A stretch of 64,000 nucleotides of DNA from positions 106,130,141 through 106,194,140 of the forward strand of contig CM043942.1 of the NCBI GenBank assembly GCA_014529385.2, read 5' to 3'. Below the pieces are notes generated by a model that did no database searches, had not been told where the DNA came from, and saw only the letters and a program-made list of their open reading frames with translations. This DNA is from Adiantum capillus-veneris. Its lineage: Eukaryota; Streptophyta; Polypodiopsida; Polypodiales; Pteridaceae. This document shows positions 44,852-56,546 of the stretch, one piece after another (positions within the stretch are counted from its first letter, which is position 1; each line of letters begins with the position of its first letter). The translations under genes were made by a program, and so were the position numbers.

Positions 44852-46390
44852 CCCCTGACAACGTCCTCCTACTAACGTGCTTCAAATTTGTATGGTGCAA
44901 TTAGAATTTGGCATTTGAATAGCATCTAAAATGTATGGCATGTGTGTGATGTTGTTTCATGAAAAGCAGCACTATTAGTAAAATGATTAGCAACACATTT
45001 CACGCTATATCATTCCAAAAGATATGGATTATGAAAATAATCATCCAATTGGCTAATCCATGCAAGTTTTGTGCTTGCTTCCTTGGTACCGCCAAAATCT
45101 CTAAAAGAATTTAAGGCTTTGCAGCCAATTATTATTTTTCTTCTTCTTTTCATGCTTATGTGCATGCATTCCAATTTGATACGTCTATATGCCAAATGTT
45201 GTTGTAAATGCAATATTTGCTCACAAATCAAAGGTGGCAATGGTAAATGCACCATAATGTAGAAAGTAATGAGAAAACTAGGAATTTCAAGTACAAAATA
45301 ACATGAGAAAGTTACTTATGAGCTGAAAAATTAATGTCTGTAAGTGCGTCGTAGCCTGTCGATAGCAAAAGATGGGAGGTGTAGTCTATATACCTTTGAA
45401 GTGTGTTCAAATCCATGGCATCCATTAATTTTTCCTCCACTTTTCGAATGATGAGAACTAATAGTGGTAGCTAGTTGACAAGCCAATTATGGCTTCTCAA
45501 GCATTTTCATTTTTTCAATTCCAACCTTGTCCAACCTTTGTGTTTTGCCTTGCAATAATTTCAAAATATGAAATTTTGGTTTTTTTCCCTTGCCCGAAGT
45601 TGCAACGGTCGAGACTTGGGAGTCACTTTGGATCCCAAATTTCAAAGCCTTAGTCTGGAGGCCAACCTTTTAAAGCTTTAATGGGAATGGGTGCTATAAA
45701 TTGTAAGGGGCCACAAAACCATAAGCTATGGTCAATGTCACTTTGGTTAAAAATAGGTGAAAACTTTGGGAAGAAGACAACCGATTGCAAGTAGAAGAGA
45801 GGGATGGTGGCATGGTAAGGAAGAGAAGATGACAATTTGTAGAGGCCTCCTTGGGCCAGACAACAGAAGAGGGAGTTGTGGAGCCAGCTAGTGGGTTTTG
45901 GTGAAGTCGACAACAAAGGCTCTTTATGTGCAAGAGTTGTTCCCACACAATAGATCAAAATGTTGAACTTTTTTATTTTTCTTCTCAGTAGATGATTTCA
46001 TGTGGTACTGAGAATTTTGATGGAGATTCTTTGGGGAAGTATGGGTACAACTTAGTGGATTCTTTAGCTTCTTCTTCAAATTCTCTTGATCCTCCTCATG
46101 CTTCTTGTGTTAACCTCAACCGTTTATCCCCCGAATTGAGTCGTAGGAGCTTCAAAGCTTGTCAAACTTGGGATTTTTTTATTTTTCTTTGATTAATTTC
46201 TCTTGTTCAACTTCTTCTTCATGAGCTTAAAATTTAGAAAGCATCAAAAATGGAATTTTTGGTCGATAATCACAAGAATTTGGAGATTGTAAATCCAATT
46301 AGAACTAATCGGAATTTGGTTTTACAAACTCGATCAATTAAGCTTTGTCTTCAAGCATTTGAACTGTTTCATTGCCAATTGCTTTGATCA
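44850..46390. other. Intergenic, nothing firmly recognised
   Basis: Overlapping short frames on both strands lack domains. If the LTR-like junction at 46393 is real, the right part could be decayed interior of a minus-strand element. Confidence 0.4.
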
Positions 46391-46392
46391 AG

Positions 46393-46430
46393 TCTCGATA
46401 CCATTGTTGTTGGATTGGAGGGGAGAATCA
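46393..46430 (-). repeat. Possible LTR inner end with primer-site-like sequence
   Basis: Plus-strand TCTCGATACCA followed by TTGTTGTTGGATTGG resembles the arrangement CTCTGATACCA-AT-TGTT at the two copia LTRs, with changes in the primer site. It may be a decayed LTR start on the minus strand. The outer end and partner are not visible. Confidence 0.3.
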
Positions 46431-48470
46431 ATGCTTGACTAGATCATGGAAACTCTACACACAATCAAGCTTCTCTTTCATGCTTTCCAAATTAGATGTA
46501 AGACATGCTAGACACAAACAATCAAACTTTGAGAGAATACTAGATTAAGAATATTATATTGATTTAAAGAATATCAATAGCATAAACACATAGAATAGAG
46601 AGGAGAGGAGAGAATCTTCACAATATTGGCCTGGATCCTAGCTCCCAAAGTGCATGGCATAAGAATTGGGTATTTGAAAGTATTTGATTAAAGGTAACTT
46701 GTGCCAATTTTAGGCCCCTCTTGACAAGCATGACATTCTCGTCTATATTTTACAAGAGATATTTCCCATGAACATTATTCTAAACTAACTTATTCCAATC
46801 TAAGCTATATACAAACTTAATTTATTTGGTGGCAACCATAACGAAAATTGTAGCAAAAGTGTAAGATGGCTCCACAAACATCTTTCAAATCCAATCTACA
46901 AATGATACATTCACACATTAGTTAAATCACTAACCAAAAGAACAACAATCAAGTATAAACAAGTGTAGCTATCCCCTAATTTTATTGATTAGGCTAAACC
47001 ACATCAATATGGTGATTTCCCAAGCATTCCAAGTCTATCACTGGAGAGGGGGACAATATCGTAACAAGAACATGGAAGAAATTTTGTATGTTAGGAACCG
47101 GGTTTGGGCTTCTAGTGGTGGAAGTGAGTTCATCAAAGATTGGTAAAGTACATGAAGAGAGTATTCATGTTGGTTTGAGAACAGGCAAGTGCATAATATG
47201 CTTGTGCTAATGAGAACGCCCACTTTATCTGTGGGGAAAAAGATTCAAAGACTAAATAAATACTATCAAACATAGGTAGTGCAAAAACATTTTGATAGCT
47301 ATTGCTTTTATGCAAAGGAAATAAGCTTTTATGTTTAATTCAACTGATGTGATGTAATGAGAAACATTCCATTTATATCCATTTGTCTTTACCAACATGT
47401 TTAACGACAAGTTCTAAGTATCAATGCATGGCTAAGACTAAGGGTGTAAATGTAAATTGCAAGAAATTGTTACAAGTTTATGACACACTCCAAGGTTGCA
47501 CAAAATATAAAATACAAGATACACCTTATAGTACATACTTCAGTGTTTACAATTACATTTTGCATATCATCATATCTCAATGCTTTCATTCACTAAAGTA
47601 GATGTGAGGCCTATATTAAGGCCATCTTCCTCTAACACATGGCTCTTTTGTGCTATCTGGGTAGCATACCTATGCTCTAGCAAGTACACCCCAATACTGG
47701 AATGAAATAACATAGATTTTACGAGATCCTTGTACAATAGGTGCTCCTAGTCTAATGCTGAGAAAAGTTTCACAGGCCTCAACCCTACAAGATGCTCCCT
47801 TGCATTTGTGAAAAAATCATCTCTATGTCTCCCTCTTGATTGTGAAACATACTTTTGCACTCCCAAGATTTTATGCCTACATTAGTATGAGCGAGAGATT
47901 TTTCTTTGTAACAGTATGTTGGCCTTGCTATGTATGAAGGTACACTCTTTTTGTTGCGACTTTACTGCGTATGCAACTCATGACCAGTAACAATGAGACA
48001 CTGGTGCCGATTCTGGTGTCTGTTACAACCATGCCATATTGCTCATCCACCGTGATGCTCGTATCCCAAGGGAGCGGCTAGTCCACAAGGAGCAAGGTAA
48101 ATTCCCATTTCTCACTATCAGTTCCCCATGTTAACAAGAAGGAGGGCATGTCTTTATGTGATTATGAAAATAGGAGAGAATAGTGTCCATCCCCCCTCTT
48201 GCACACTTGTCCTATGATGGTGTGAACAACGTGTCTTAATTATGATCACTAGAATGTGCACAAAAGTGATTAACACCAAATGCATCTTAAAACGACGGAC
48301 TCTCTCTCTCACACACCTCCTCCCCGCCCCGTCATGCCACACCCATCCTTGCTGACTCTATGACACTTCTAGTGCACTACTAGTTAGATAGGGCAAAAGA
48401 AACCTAGGCAGGCCAAAAATAATAGGCTAGATGTTCAAGATATTTAGTGCGAACGAGTGATTGATCACGG
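46430..48470. other. Intergenic, nothing recognised
   Basis: AT-rich sequence with short unsupported frames. No LTR pair, tandem array or gene was found. Confidence 0.4.
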
Positions 48471-48479
48471 CAAGGCAGA

Positions 48480-48811
48480 ATGGCTGCTGTAGCTGGGACT
48501 GGGAGCCAGGTTACTAGCGGCAAGGTTGCCATAGACACCTCGCGGTGTGGTATGAAGAAGTGTAGAGTGGGCATGAAGGTGGAGCTTGAGATACTCACCT
48601 GCAAAGGTCTACTTCCAAGAGTATGTCCCTCTGTACCACGGCCTCTACTACTTCCCCAACTGCATCAGCGGAAAGCTTGTTGCAGCGTTCGTGCGTACTC
48701 CACACCTGCCGTTTCTTTCGAGCCTCTTGCAGATCCCTCTAGCTACATTCCTGGCCGCGCAGACTTCTATGGCACCTCTCAGTACGCCCAACGGATTGGT
48801 CCCAATGCAGG
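48480..48811 (+). pseudogene. Possible expansin-like first-exon fragment
   Basis: The plus frame ends SSYIPGRADFYGTSQYAQRI then GPNAG, followed by a CAG with GTTAGC splice-donor-like site (48811). The pattern A-x-FYG...GPNAG resembles the start of the expansin double-psi domain, where GACGYG would follow in the next exon. No such exon was found before the retrotransposon at 49328. The part upstream of residue 70 has no signal peptide and looks frame-mixed. Weak identification; it could be chance. Confidence 0.22.
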
Positions 48812-49327
48812 TTAGCTTTTTTTTTCCTCCCTGAGGTGTTGTCTGATGACGGTTGCCTCCTCACTAGCTAAAATCAATGCTATCAATAAGAATTTATGTT
48901 TGTTTGGAATGAGCGAAGTTGAATCTACCGCCACACAGGTCTTTGAAATTTCTGTCAGGACAAGTAGGCTTAGAAGAGGGCAGCCATATACACCAGATAT
49001 TGGTGGTTTCATAGGGCCTTCCAAGTAAGAAAATGCTTTCTTATACACCTTCCCCACCGCATTAAATATGATGCACATCCTAGAAGACCTCTAATGTAGA
49101 GGGCCTTTCCACATACAATCACAATTTCACATTTTGTCCTTATCTACCCACCAACTTGCTAGCGGTTGCCCTATGGGATTCCTTTACTATATAGGGCCTT
49201 TAAATGTAGATGGTCCTCCATTTTGGAAGGCCTATGTGAAGGCCATCTAAGCAATAGCAGATGAGACCTTCATTGCATCTCTAGAGCCACGATAAGCAAA
49301 GCAATGAGCTAAATTGGCACGGGAGTG

Positions 49328-50632
49328 TGTCATGTGACACATCCCAACCCTATGTGTCCGTGGACAAGCTACACCACAGCAAGGTTCAGTCAGTTCAGTC
49401 AAGTCTAGATTAGCAGTGATCTGGCACTTTTGTGAGTCTATTCGTAGACCGTGCATGCCCAGTCACTTAGAATAGATGCATATCCTCCGGTTGCACACAA
49501 CATGATCATCAGTATTCCCTTCAGAACCCAACAGATTCAGTCAGGGGAATTTTCCAGTGCATTTAGCCTATTTTCCTACTTTTGGTTATTTTCACTTATT
49601 ATTTTTAAGTGACTTTCCAACAAAAGTAGGTAGGGCAATTTTGCTAAGTTAATATATAAGCAAACCCAAGTTAGCACTTTCTGGCAGAAGAGACAGCAGG
49701 AGCTTCCCGCTCAACAAGCAACTTCTCAGCAGTACCCCCCAACACCCCAGCGTTTTTGGATCCCCATCCTCGCCGGGCAATTTCCAGCACTTAACCTTGC
49801 CACATCACCCATCCCTGGCGTTTTCCCCACAGCATCCAGCATCGCCATCAAGTGCCATTCTCTGGCGTTTTCGCGACCCACAGGCCTCAGCCCTTAGCGT
49901 TTTTTGACCTGCAGCAACAACCCCAAAGGGACCAGTGTTTTTGGGATTGCAGACCAGCAACATAACTGAAACGATTTCTGCCATTTCTAGTTTTTTGGCC
50001 CAGCAGATGTTCAACCCTTTCTTTCGCAGTCTTCTGACCTAGAAACTCAGCGTTTTTATATCAATTTTCAGCAAGGAAAACGCAGCATATGCTAGCGTTT
50101 TTTCAGCAGGTACAAATTAGCCTGAAGACGCAGCTTTATGGTGCAAGCACATCAGCGTTTTCACCCTCGGCAGGAACCCCGAACAAGTCATCATTTTCAG
50201 CCCTTAAGACAGCAGTAAAGCAATCCATTTCGGCCCCGAAACAGTCCAAGAAATTCAGCAGATAGAAGACCACAGTTTTTCAGCCCTAAGTCGTCGTCAT
50301 CTCCACCGTCGTCGTCATCAGCATAGTCCAAGTTGCATCAGTCCATTGCATTCGCATTGTACACCTTTGTTGTGCAATCAACGTAGACCACTCTCGCCGA
50401 CGAGTGGGGCCTTCGGAGGAGGGTTTTACAACCTCTCGGGTGTCGTATCTCTTCTCTTTCCTTCTCTCAGTCTCATTCACTTGCACGCACAATATCCACT
50501 CACTTTGTTCGTGATCATAGCATTCTCCACAAGACGGAAAGCTCTCTCTTTCTCTAAGAACTAAAAGGAACCTTAAGCAATAAAGATCACTAATCTTGAG
50601 AAAATACAACATTCATTCCGCTGCACCTTACA
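49328..50632 (+). repeat. 5' LTR of the outer element
   Basis: 1305 bp, TGTCATGTGACACATCCC to GCACCTTACA (TG...CA). The 3' end is fixed by the primer site one base further on. The first 376 bp match 63625-64000. It contains many GCGTTTT-like motifs in 49740-50170. Confidence 0.9.
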
Positions 50633-50633
50633 T

Positions 50634-50645
50634 TGGTATCAGAGC
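50634..50645 (+). promoter_or_regulatory. Primer binding site (initiator tRNA-Met) of the outer element
   Basis: TGGTATCAGAGC, an exact match to the plant initiator-Met primer site, one base after the LTR end. Confidence 0.95.
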
Positions 50646-51129
50646 TTTGGAAGTGTTCTGCATTACTCAAGGAAAGAACCACAAGATTTTTTTTTGCTTG
50701 TTGCGGTTGCACGAACCCAAGTTTACTTGGGCGTGGCGATTCCTAATCGTGTTTTGTTGAAGAGTGACAGGAATCCCAAGAAAGAAGGGCTTGTCCAGCC
50801 TCCCCTTGTGTCTCTTTTCACTCATTGAGAGCGGACCGTGCACTTAGTGGCCGGCCAATTGACGTGAGGTGGGAAAAAGCAACCTTGGTGTGAGCGCAAG
50901 GCCGCCAAGGGGTGCGCTCGCAGAAAAGGGTAGAACTTGGGTGAAGAGAAGATCCTTCTCCAACGCGATTTGCAAGCGAAAGAAAACCTCAAGAACCCAA
51001 GATCCTCAAGACTCAAGAACCTCAAGATCCTAAAGAACCTAAGATTCTCACGAATCAAGGACCTCAAGAACCTCAAGACCCTCAAGAATCCAAGTTCCTC
51101 GCGAGCATAAGACCCCAAGATCATAGTGC

Positions 51130-52323
51130 ATGGTCGTTACCCGAAGCAGAATGGATACTTCGCATACAGGTAATGAGAACGAGAGAGGCGACGAAGACTC
51201 GTCCCCACCCGGAGATGATTTCTTCAACCCTCCCCCTTCGCCATCTACGCTACCAAGTGCACCAAACCCTATGGAGGCAATGGTCAAGCAGATGATGGCC
51301 ATGATGGATAGACAAGAAGCAAGTCGCCTTGCTCAGGACTGTGAGCGCCTTGCTCAGGAACGTGAGCGCATTGCTCTTGCCGCAAAACAAGAAGAAAATT
51401 GACTTGCTTAGGAATGTGAGCGCATTGCTCTTGCCGCAAAACAAGAACATCGATTTGCTTTCGAACGCGAGCGCGATGAAGGAGAGGCTCAAAGGGAGAT
51501 TCGTCATCAAGAATTTATTTCCCACATCCTAGCCTCGAAGACCGAACCACCCAAAGATCGTGGGAGTTCGTCAAGTGGCGCAAGCCACGTCGCGGATTCC
51601 AACCATCCAGTCACAGAAAAGTTGACTTTCAGTAAGTATGATGGTAAGATGGATGCTACAGTTATTCATTCTTGGTTGCATCAATTTAATGCTTATTTTG
51701 CGACAACTAAGAAGACAGGAAATAGCAAAGTTTTGACCGTAGCTATGTACCTTGCCGGTGATGCCATTAATTGGTACCACGCATGGCAAGAGGCACAGCT
51801 AGCCGCGCACCTAGAGGCAGCCGACGATTTCACACCCCTCTCTTAGTTGGGCTGATTTCCAAGACAAGCTCAAGGCGCGGTTTATGCCACCTTAGTATCT
51901 CGCACGATTGAAGGACGATTGGCACGCTCTCAAGCAAAATGATATGCCGGTTATGTCTTTTTCTAATCGTGTTTTGCAGCTAGGTACCCAATTACGCATG
52001 TCGGATGATGAGTGCAAAGAGGTTTTTCTCTTTGGATTGGACGAGTATATCAAGTACGATGTCGAGGTACTCGATCCAATCGATCTCAACAAGGCGGTAG
52101 CGATTGCTCTCGCACAGTAGATGAAGCACAACAAGGGAAAGCCTAAGGAGAACAAGACTTCCACAAGTACCTCACAGACTTCTCAGAACGTAAGAATGGT
52201 AAGAATGATAACTCTTCTAACCAATCTTCCAACAGTTTCTCATCAAAGAATTCTTCCAATGAATCTAAGGGTAAGGCTAACACAACTGCTTACTCCAGAT
52301 GAAAAGGTAGCACAGGAATTGTA
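51130..52323 (+). pseudogene. gag of the outer element, interrupted by stops
   Basis: Starts MVVTRSRMDTSHTGNENERG (ATG at 51130). An acidic, proline-rich stretch follows, then a charged repeat region (CERLAQERERIALAAKQE and variants, 51335-51470) broken by stops at 51402 and 51411. The gag core reads KLTFSKYDGKMDATVIHSWL, AMYLAGDAINWYHAWQ, and further on YIKYDVEVLDPIDLNKAVAI. Several stops (51846, 51894, 52118-52120) and shifts break it. Gag would build the particle. Confidence 0.78.
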
Positions 52324-52369
52324 GGAGGATACATCACGTCGGAAGAACAAAGCACTTATTCTAAGGAAG

Positions 52370-52851
52370 GTCGTTGTTTTCATTGTCACATTAAGGGTCA
52401 CCTAAAAAGAACATGTCCTAAGTTTGAATCGAATGAATCTAAAGAACCCACAACACCCACTACATCTGTCAATGCAATGAATGATAACACGATTGTGCCC
52501 AAAGTTTCTCAGGACCCTTCCATTGATGATTCTCTCATTAAATGTTATGGTTGTACGTCGGGGCACCGTTTTGTCATATTGTTTGACCCAGGTAGTATGC
52601 ATGATGTGATCAGTTCCTCTCTTGTTGAGAGAGCCTGCCTCGAAGTTAGTCCGAGATCTCCTATCGAGGTCTCTGGCTTTCGTCCTGGTATGGACGCTCT
52701 CATCACGGAGGAGTGCCTTGATGTGTTGTTTGCAATTCAACAGACTGCCTTCACTAGAAGATTTGTTGTTTCTCCTTTCTCAGGATGTGATATGATTTTG
52801 GGCATTCGATGGTTTTGTGATAATGAACGCTCTCATGAAATTTACGGCTAA
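52370..52851 (+). pseudogene. Zinc knuckle and aspartic protease of the outer element
   Basis: CFHCHIKGHLKRTCPK (about 52374-52421) is a good CCHC knuckle. The frame at 52477-52851 reads FVILFDPGSMHDVISSSL, with the D-x-G active site as D-P-G, and CDMILGIRWFCD as the ILG motif. The DPG form also occurs in the inner chromovirus. No reverse transcriptase follows, although protease and RT are normally adjacent in gypsy pol. Confidence 0.8.
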
Positions 52852-53013
52852 CATTATAACTCTCAATGCCGACAGTGATTCTCCAATTGTCGTTCATGGA
52901 GAGGACATTGCTCCTTCTCCATCTCTCATTGTTAATATGCAGGACAAGGTTGAAAGGATACGGGATAAGGAGATTCTCTCAATCTGTTTTCTCCACAGCA
53001 TGACACACAGGAT

Positions 53014-53252
53014 TTGCATGATTATGAGAAGCATGATGATTTGATCGATAATGATTTGCATGATGATTTGGATGAAAAAGACAAGCATGATGAATTGCAT
53101 GAAGATGATGTGATTGTTCACAAGGATGATGTGTTAATTGATGCTTTTTCTAGCGAAGCTAACCTCGTTGTAGATTGGATCAATCACCAAGAATCGATCT
53201 TGGTTTTCGAGTCGAGGTCCACAGATTCCCCATAAGACGATTCGATAGATTC
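53014..53252 (+). CDS. His/Asp-rich ORF segment of the outer element, split by insertion
   Basis: The frame reads HDYEKHDDLIDNDLHDD, KDKHDELHEDDV and VHKDDVLIDAFSSEANLVVD, then a stop (TAA 53233-53235), after which DDSIDS continues to the insertion point. The HD/HDD repeats suggest a disordered or metal-binding linker. Removing the chromovirus and one target copy makes this frame continuous with the frame from 62820. Position is downstream of protease, where RT would be expected. Function unknown. Confidence 0.5.
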
Positions 53253-54598
53253 TGTCACCAGGAGGTGTATTTTTCCTGTTGCCTTTCGTAAATAAGTACT
53301 AGATATTTTTATTTATTTTTATTTTTACTTGTTTTCCTCGGAACCCTTGAAAAGGTGCAAGTGGACATTGCATGGCCAGTGTGAAACGGTTGCGGCCGAA
53401 TAGGTTTCTCACAGCGGGAGTTTGGGTCGGTCAGTCTGGGACTGGTCGGGCCAGTTAGCACTGAATTCTGATGAGTATGGAAGCCTGTGTGCGCCAAATG
53501 AAATCTGGGCCACTCGGAAAGTCACTTACAACTTTATAAGTCAGTGGGAACTAGAGAATTAACTCAAAAGGGGCAAACTGGACACATGGCGGCTCCTGGT
53601 GCAGTTTTCCACTTCCTTTAGCAAGAGGGGGCGCCCAATTTGAGAGAGGAGGCTGATTTGACTCATAAGTGAGCTAGAGTGTGTGTGTGAGTAGTGGGTG
53701 CAGGTCTACAGCTTTAATGGAAAGCTTGCCTTCTCCTTTGTCTCATGTAGCGCGATGATTTTCTCTTGTGCATCTCTCTCTCTCTCCCTTTTGGCACATA
53801 TGGTAATGCCCCACTAGTTGGGCTACTCAGTTGAACATGTACAGTTCTGGGGGTTTATGTGCGTTTGCCAAGGCAAGAGCCTTCTGAATAGGAACTGGAT
53901 TAGGTAATTGCTAATCCCCCACATGTACGCACAGTTCCATCGTGAGAAATTGCGAGTTCGGAGAGTGTTCACGCGTGAAAACTCGTCCAATTCACAGGGG
54001 AACTGTCCCATTGTGTGCGGGAGCCCTTGGGACACGCGTAGGCGTGTTCGCTCCGCTAAAAACGATCCGAAACAGCGAATTACAGCCTGCTGTGTTTTTC
54101 TGCAGGTTTAGGGTTTCGCACCTAAACTGCAAGGTAACACCGGGGGAGCCTTGTGAGAGCGTTGGGATGCGTGTACAGGCTTTTGGGCACCCGGCAGTGA
54201 AAAACAGGGAATTACAGCCTGCTGAATTTTTGTGACAGCTCACCAGAAAGCTTCCAGATAGCGAGGGAATCCGTCCTAGACAGGTGTTTTTGACCTACAG
54301 GGGTTTTTGCGCCGTTATGCTGTCGGAATCCGGTCGAAAACCTGCGTTTTCAGCCCTCGCCAGGTTTGGACAGCTTTGTGAAAGCTTGTGCGAAGTGGTC
54401 GGATCGTCTACCTTAATTTGAATAAAGAAATACCGAAAGGGGCGCCAGTCTTTGGGGCCTACAGGGTGTCGGTCTCGTGTGCGTAGTGGCATTCTAGTCA
54501 CTGGACGCAACTGTGTTCTCTTTCCTTCTCAGTCCTCTGTGTAAAGTTAACAGGTAATTGAAATAGTACCGCCATCTACGTTGTACATGCCGGTTATA
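53253..54598 (+). repeat. 5' LTR of the inner chromovirus
   Basis: Starts TGTCACCAGGAGG and ends GCCGGTTATA. The end is TA instead of CA, fixed by comparison with the 3' copy and by the target duplication. AATAAA at 54421 followed by the conserved GGGGCGCCAGTCTTTGGGG block marks a likely R/U5 region. Confidence 0.92.
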
Positions 54599-54616
54599 TG
54601 GTTCCATCGACGTGAT
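54599..54616 (+). promoter_or_regulatory. Candidate primer site of the inner chromovirus, tRNA not identified
   Basis: TGGTTCCATCGACGTGAT begins with TGG directly after the LTR, as a primer site should. It does not fit the initiator-Met site, nor the expected acceptor-stem plus T-arm spacing of common plant tRNAs. Confidence 0.4.
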
Positions 54617-54683
54617 AGTCACTTTTTCTTCAAAAAGTGCAGCGTGGATTGTTGTGGGTGAAAGCAACACAGAGCTTGTCGAT

Positions 54684-55063
54684 ATGGCAGAGAAGAGAGA
54701 CGAAGTACCTGAAGAGGGATCTTCCTCACATGGCACAGAGAAAGTTCCTTCAACTCTTCAAGAAGAGGACATGTTGTTTAGAACTCAACTGCGTTGCTGC
54801 ATGGACATGTTTCAGCAGTTGGCTAACAACCCAAGGATGCAGGAGTTCTTATAGGCTCCGACACAGGGTTTTCGGCCTCCTACACAGGGCACGACTGAGC
54901 CGTTGCAGGAAAAGGAGATTTCCAATGTGCAGAGGACTCATGATGCTCGAGGGAAAAAGCCCATGTGGTTGAGCAACTAGCCGTGTCCAATGATCCAAAG
55001 CAACTTGCTTTAGCTGGACAGGAACCGTTTGTGAATGGTCAAGGGAGTAATGAACACGCTATG
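54684..55063 (+). pseudogene. gag N-terminal part of the inner chromovirus
   Basis: MAEKRDEVPEEGSSSHGTEK, then MLFRTQLRCCMDMFQQLANN, with a TAG at 54852-54854 before APTQGFRPP. A 1-nt loss in the A-run near 54955 changes frame to HVVEQLAVSNDPKQLALAGQ. The frame then reaches the solo-LTR insertion at CTATG (55059-55063). It resumes in phase at 56547 when the solo LTR and one CTATG copy are removed. Confidence 0.8.
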
Positions 55064-56541
55064 TGAAATCGGCCTGTTCAATCCAAAAAGGGCGGTAGAC
55101 TTTACTTTAAACCTTGATTTAGCTTTCACCCATTTAATTTGTCGTCCACTTTACCTGTACTTTCAAGACACAACAAAGGGGAGAGGGATACAGGTTGCTA
55201 GATTGCACCTGTATGAGTAGACCGACACCAGATTGGCCCCTAACTTAGGCGCCCCTTTCGGTATTTCTTTATTGTTCAAAAGAGGGAATGAACGCTGTGG
55301 ATCCCTACAAGTTGCTCCGCACACACTTGGCTGAATTTCAACTGTTCCGGCCCGATTTCGGCAGCATAACTGTACTAGGACCCTTCACAGTCAGTATTCC
55401 CACGCATTGACTGACTTTTCCGACGCATACGGGCACTTTGCAAAACCTGGCGAGAATATGCAGCACGCTGAATTCTCTGTTTTCAGCCCTGAAAATGCGC
55501 CAGATCACCTGTACAGCGGTCCCCTCGTGTCCCCGAACCTCCTGGGGGTATTAGGGTCCGTTCAGTGCAAAAACCCTAAACCTGCAAAAATACACAGCAG
55601 GCTGTAATTTACTGTTTCGGCCTCCGTTTCGCGTGCCAGTCGCATCCGTAGCAAGTCCTCGAGCTCCCGCACCTGTAGGGCTACTTGCCCTTTGAATCGG
55701 ACGAGATTTTTGGCGTGAAACCTCTCCGAATTCACCTGTACCTGCGGGGGGATTAGCTACTAGCTAATCCAGTACCTGTGCAAGAGGCTCTTGCCTCGGC
55801 AATCGCGCATGAACCCACACAACTGTACATTGGTCAAATGAAGAGCCCACTAGTGGGGCATAACATACTGCCATAGAGGAGAGAGAGGGCAGTGCGTAGC
55901 GTGCAGGGCATCACTCCTAGCACCGCACTGTACATAGGAGGGAAAGCAAGCACTCCATAGCTCTTAACCTGTGACAGGCTGAAAATGAGCCTCTCCCAGC
56001 TTAAAATTCAGCGCCCCCTTCTCTTGCATGAGGAAAGTGCACCAGAAGGTGCCACTTGGCACATTTATAAGCATTTTTCCGTTTCGGGGTTGCCGCCTAA
56101 AAATCTCCCAACCGGTTGTCCAGTTGACTTCACGGCAGAGTAAGAAAATGTTCCCCTTGTCATTCCGGAGGTAATGACACAAACACATTTTCAGGTCCCA
56201 AAATAGAAGTTCCCTAAATTTTAGGAGATGTTGCCATTGTATCTTTCTAGGTCATCCGACCCTCTTTGTACACTGCAACCACACCCAGAATTGAAATGTA
56301 GCCTCTGTAGCAAAGGATTCCACTTTGGCTAGTCAATGACCCCACTTTGGCTAACCATAGTCTTTGTCCAACCTTAGTGCTCTCTTGCCCTCAAGCCTGG
56401 ACTCCCTCTAGGCAGTTCCACACTAGCTATGCAATGCAGGGCAGTTAGATTTCCCGAGGGGTGTTTCCAAAAAGTGAAAGTAAATAGATAATAAAAAAGA
56501 AATCAACAAAAAGGATAGATAGTAGTCACACGCTGGTGACA
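55064..56541 (-). mobile_element. Inverted solo LTR of a related gypsy family
   Basis: In its own orientation it runs TGTCACCAGCGTG to CAGGCCGATTTCA (TG...CA), 1478 bp, flanked by identical CTATG duplications (55059-55063 and 56542-56546). Parts are clearly related to the inner LTRs: the complement of AATAAAGAAATACCGAAAGG at about 55250-55274, CAGCAGGCTGTAATTTACTG at 55596-55616, and CACTAGTGGGGCATAACATA at 55848-55868. No internal region is present, so two LTRs probably recombined. Confidence 0.87.
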
Positions 56542-56546
56542 CTATG

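Noticed and set aside
53992-54243. Pair of 83-codon minus-strand frames with matching protein (53992-54243 and 62207-62458)
   Set aside because: They are the same antisense reading of the two LTRs of one element. Their conservation follows from LTR identity, not from coding.
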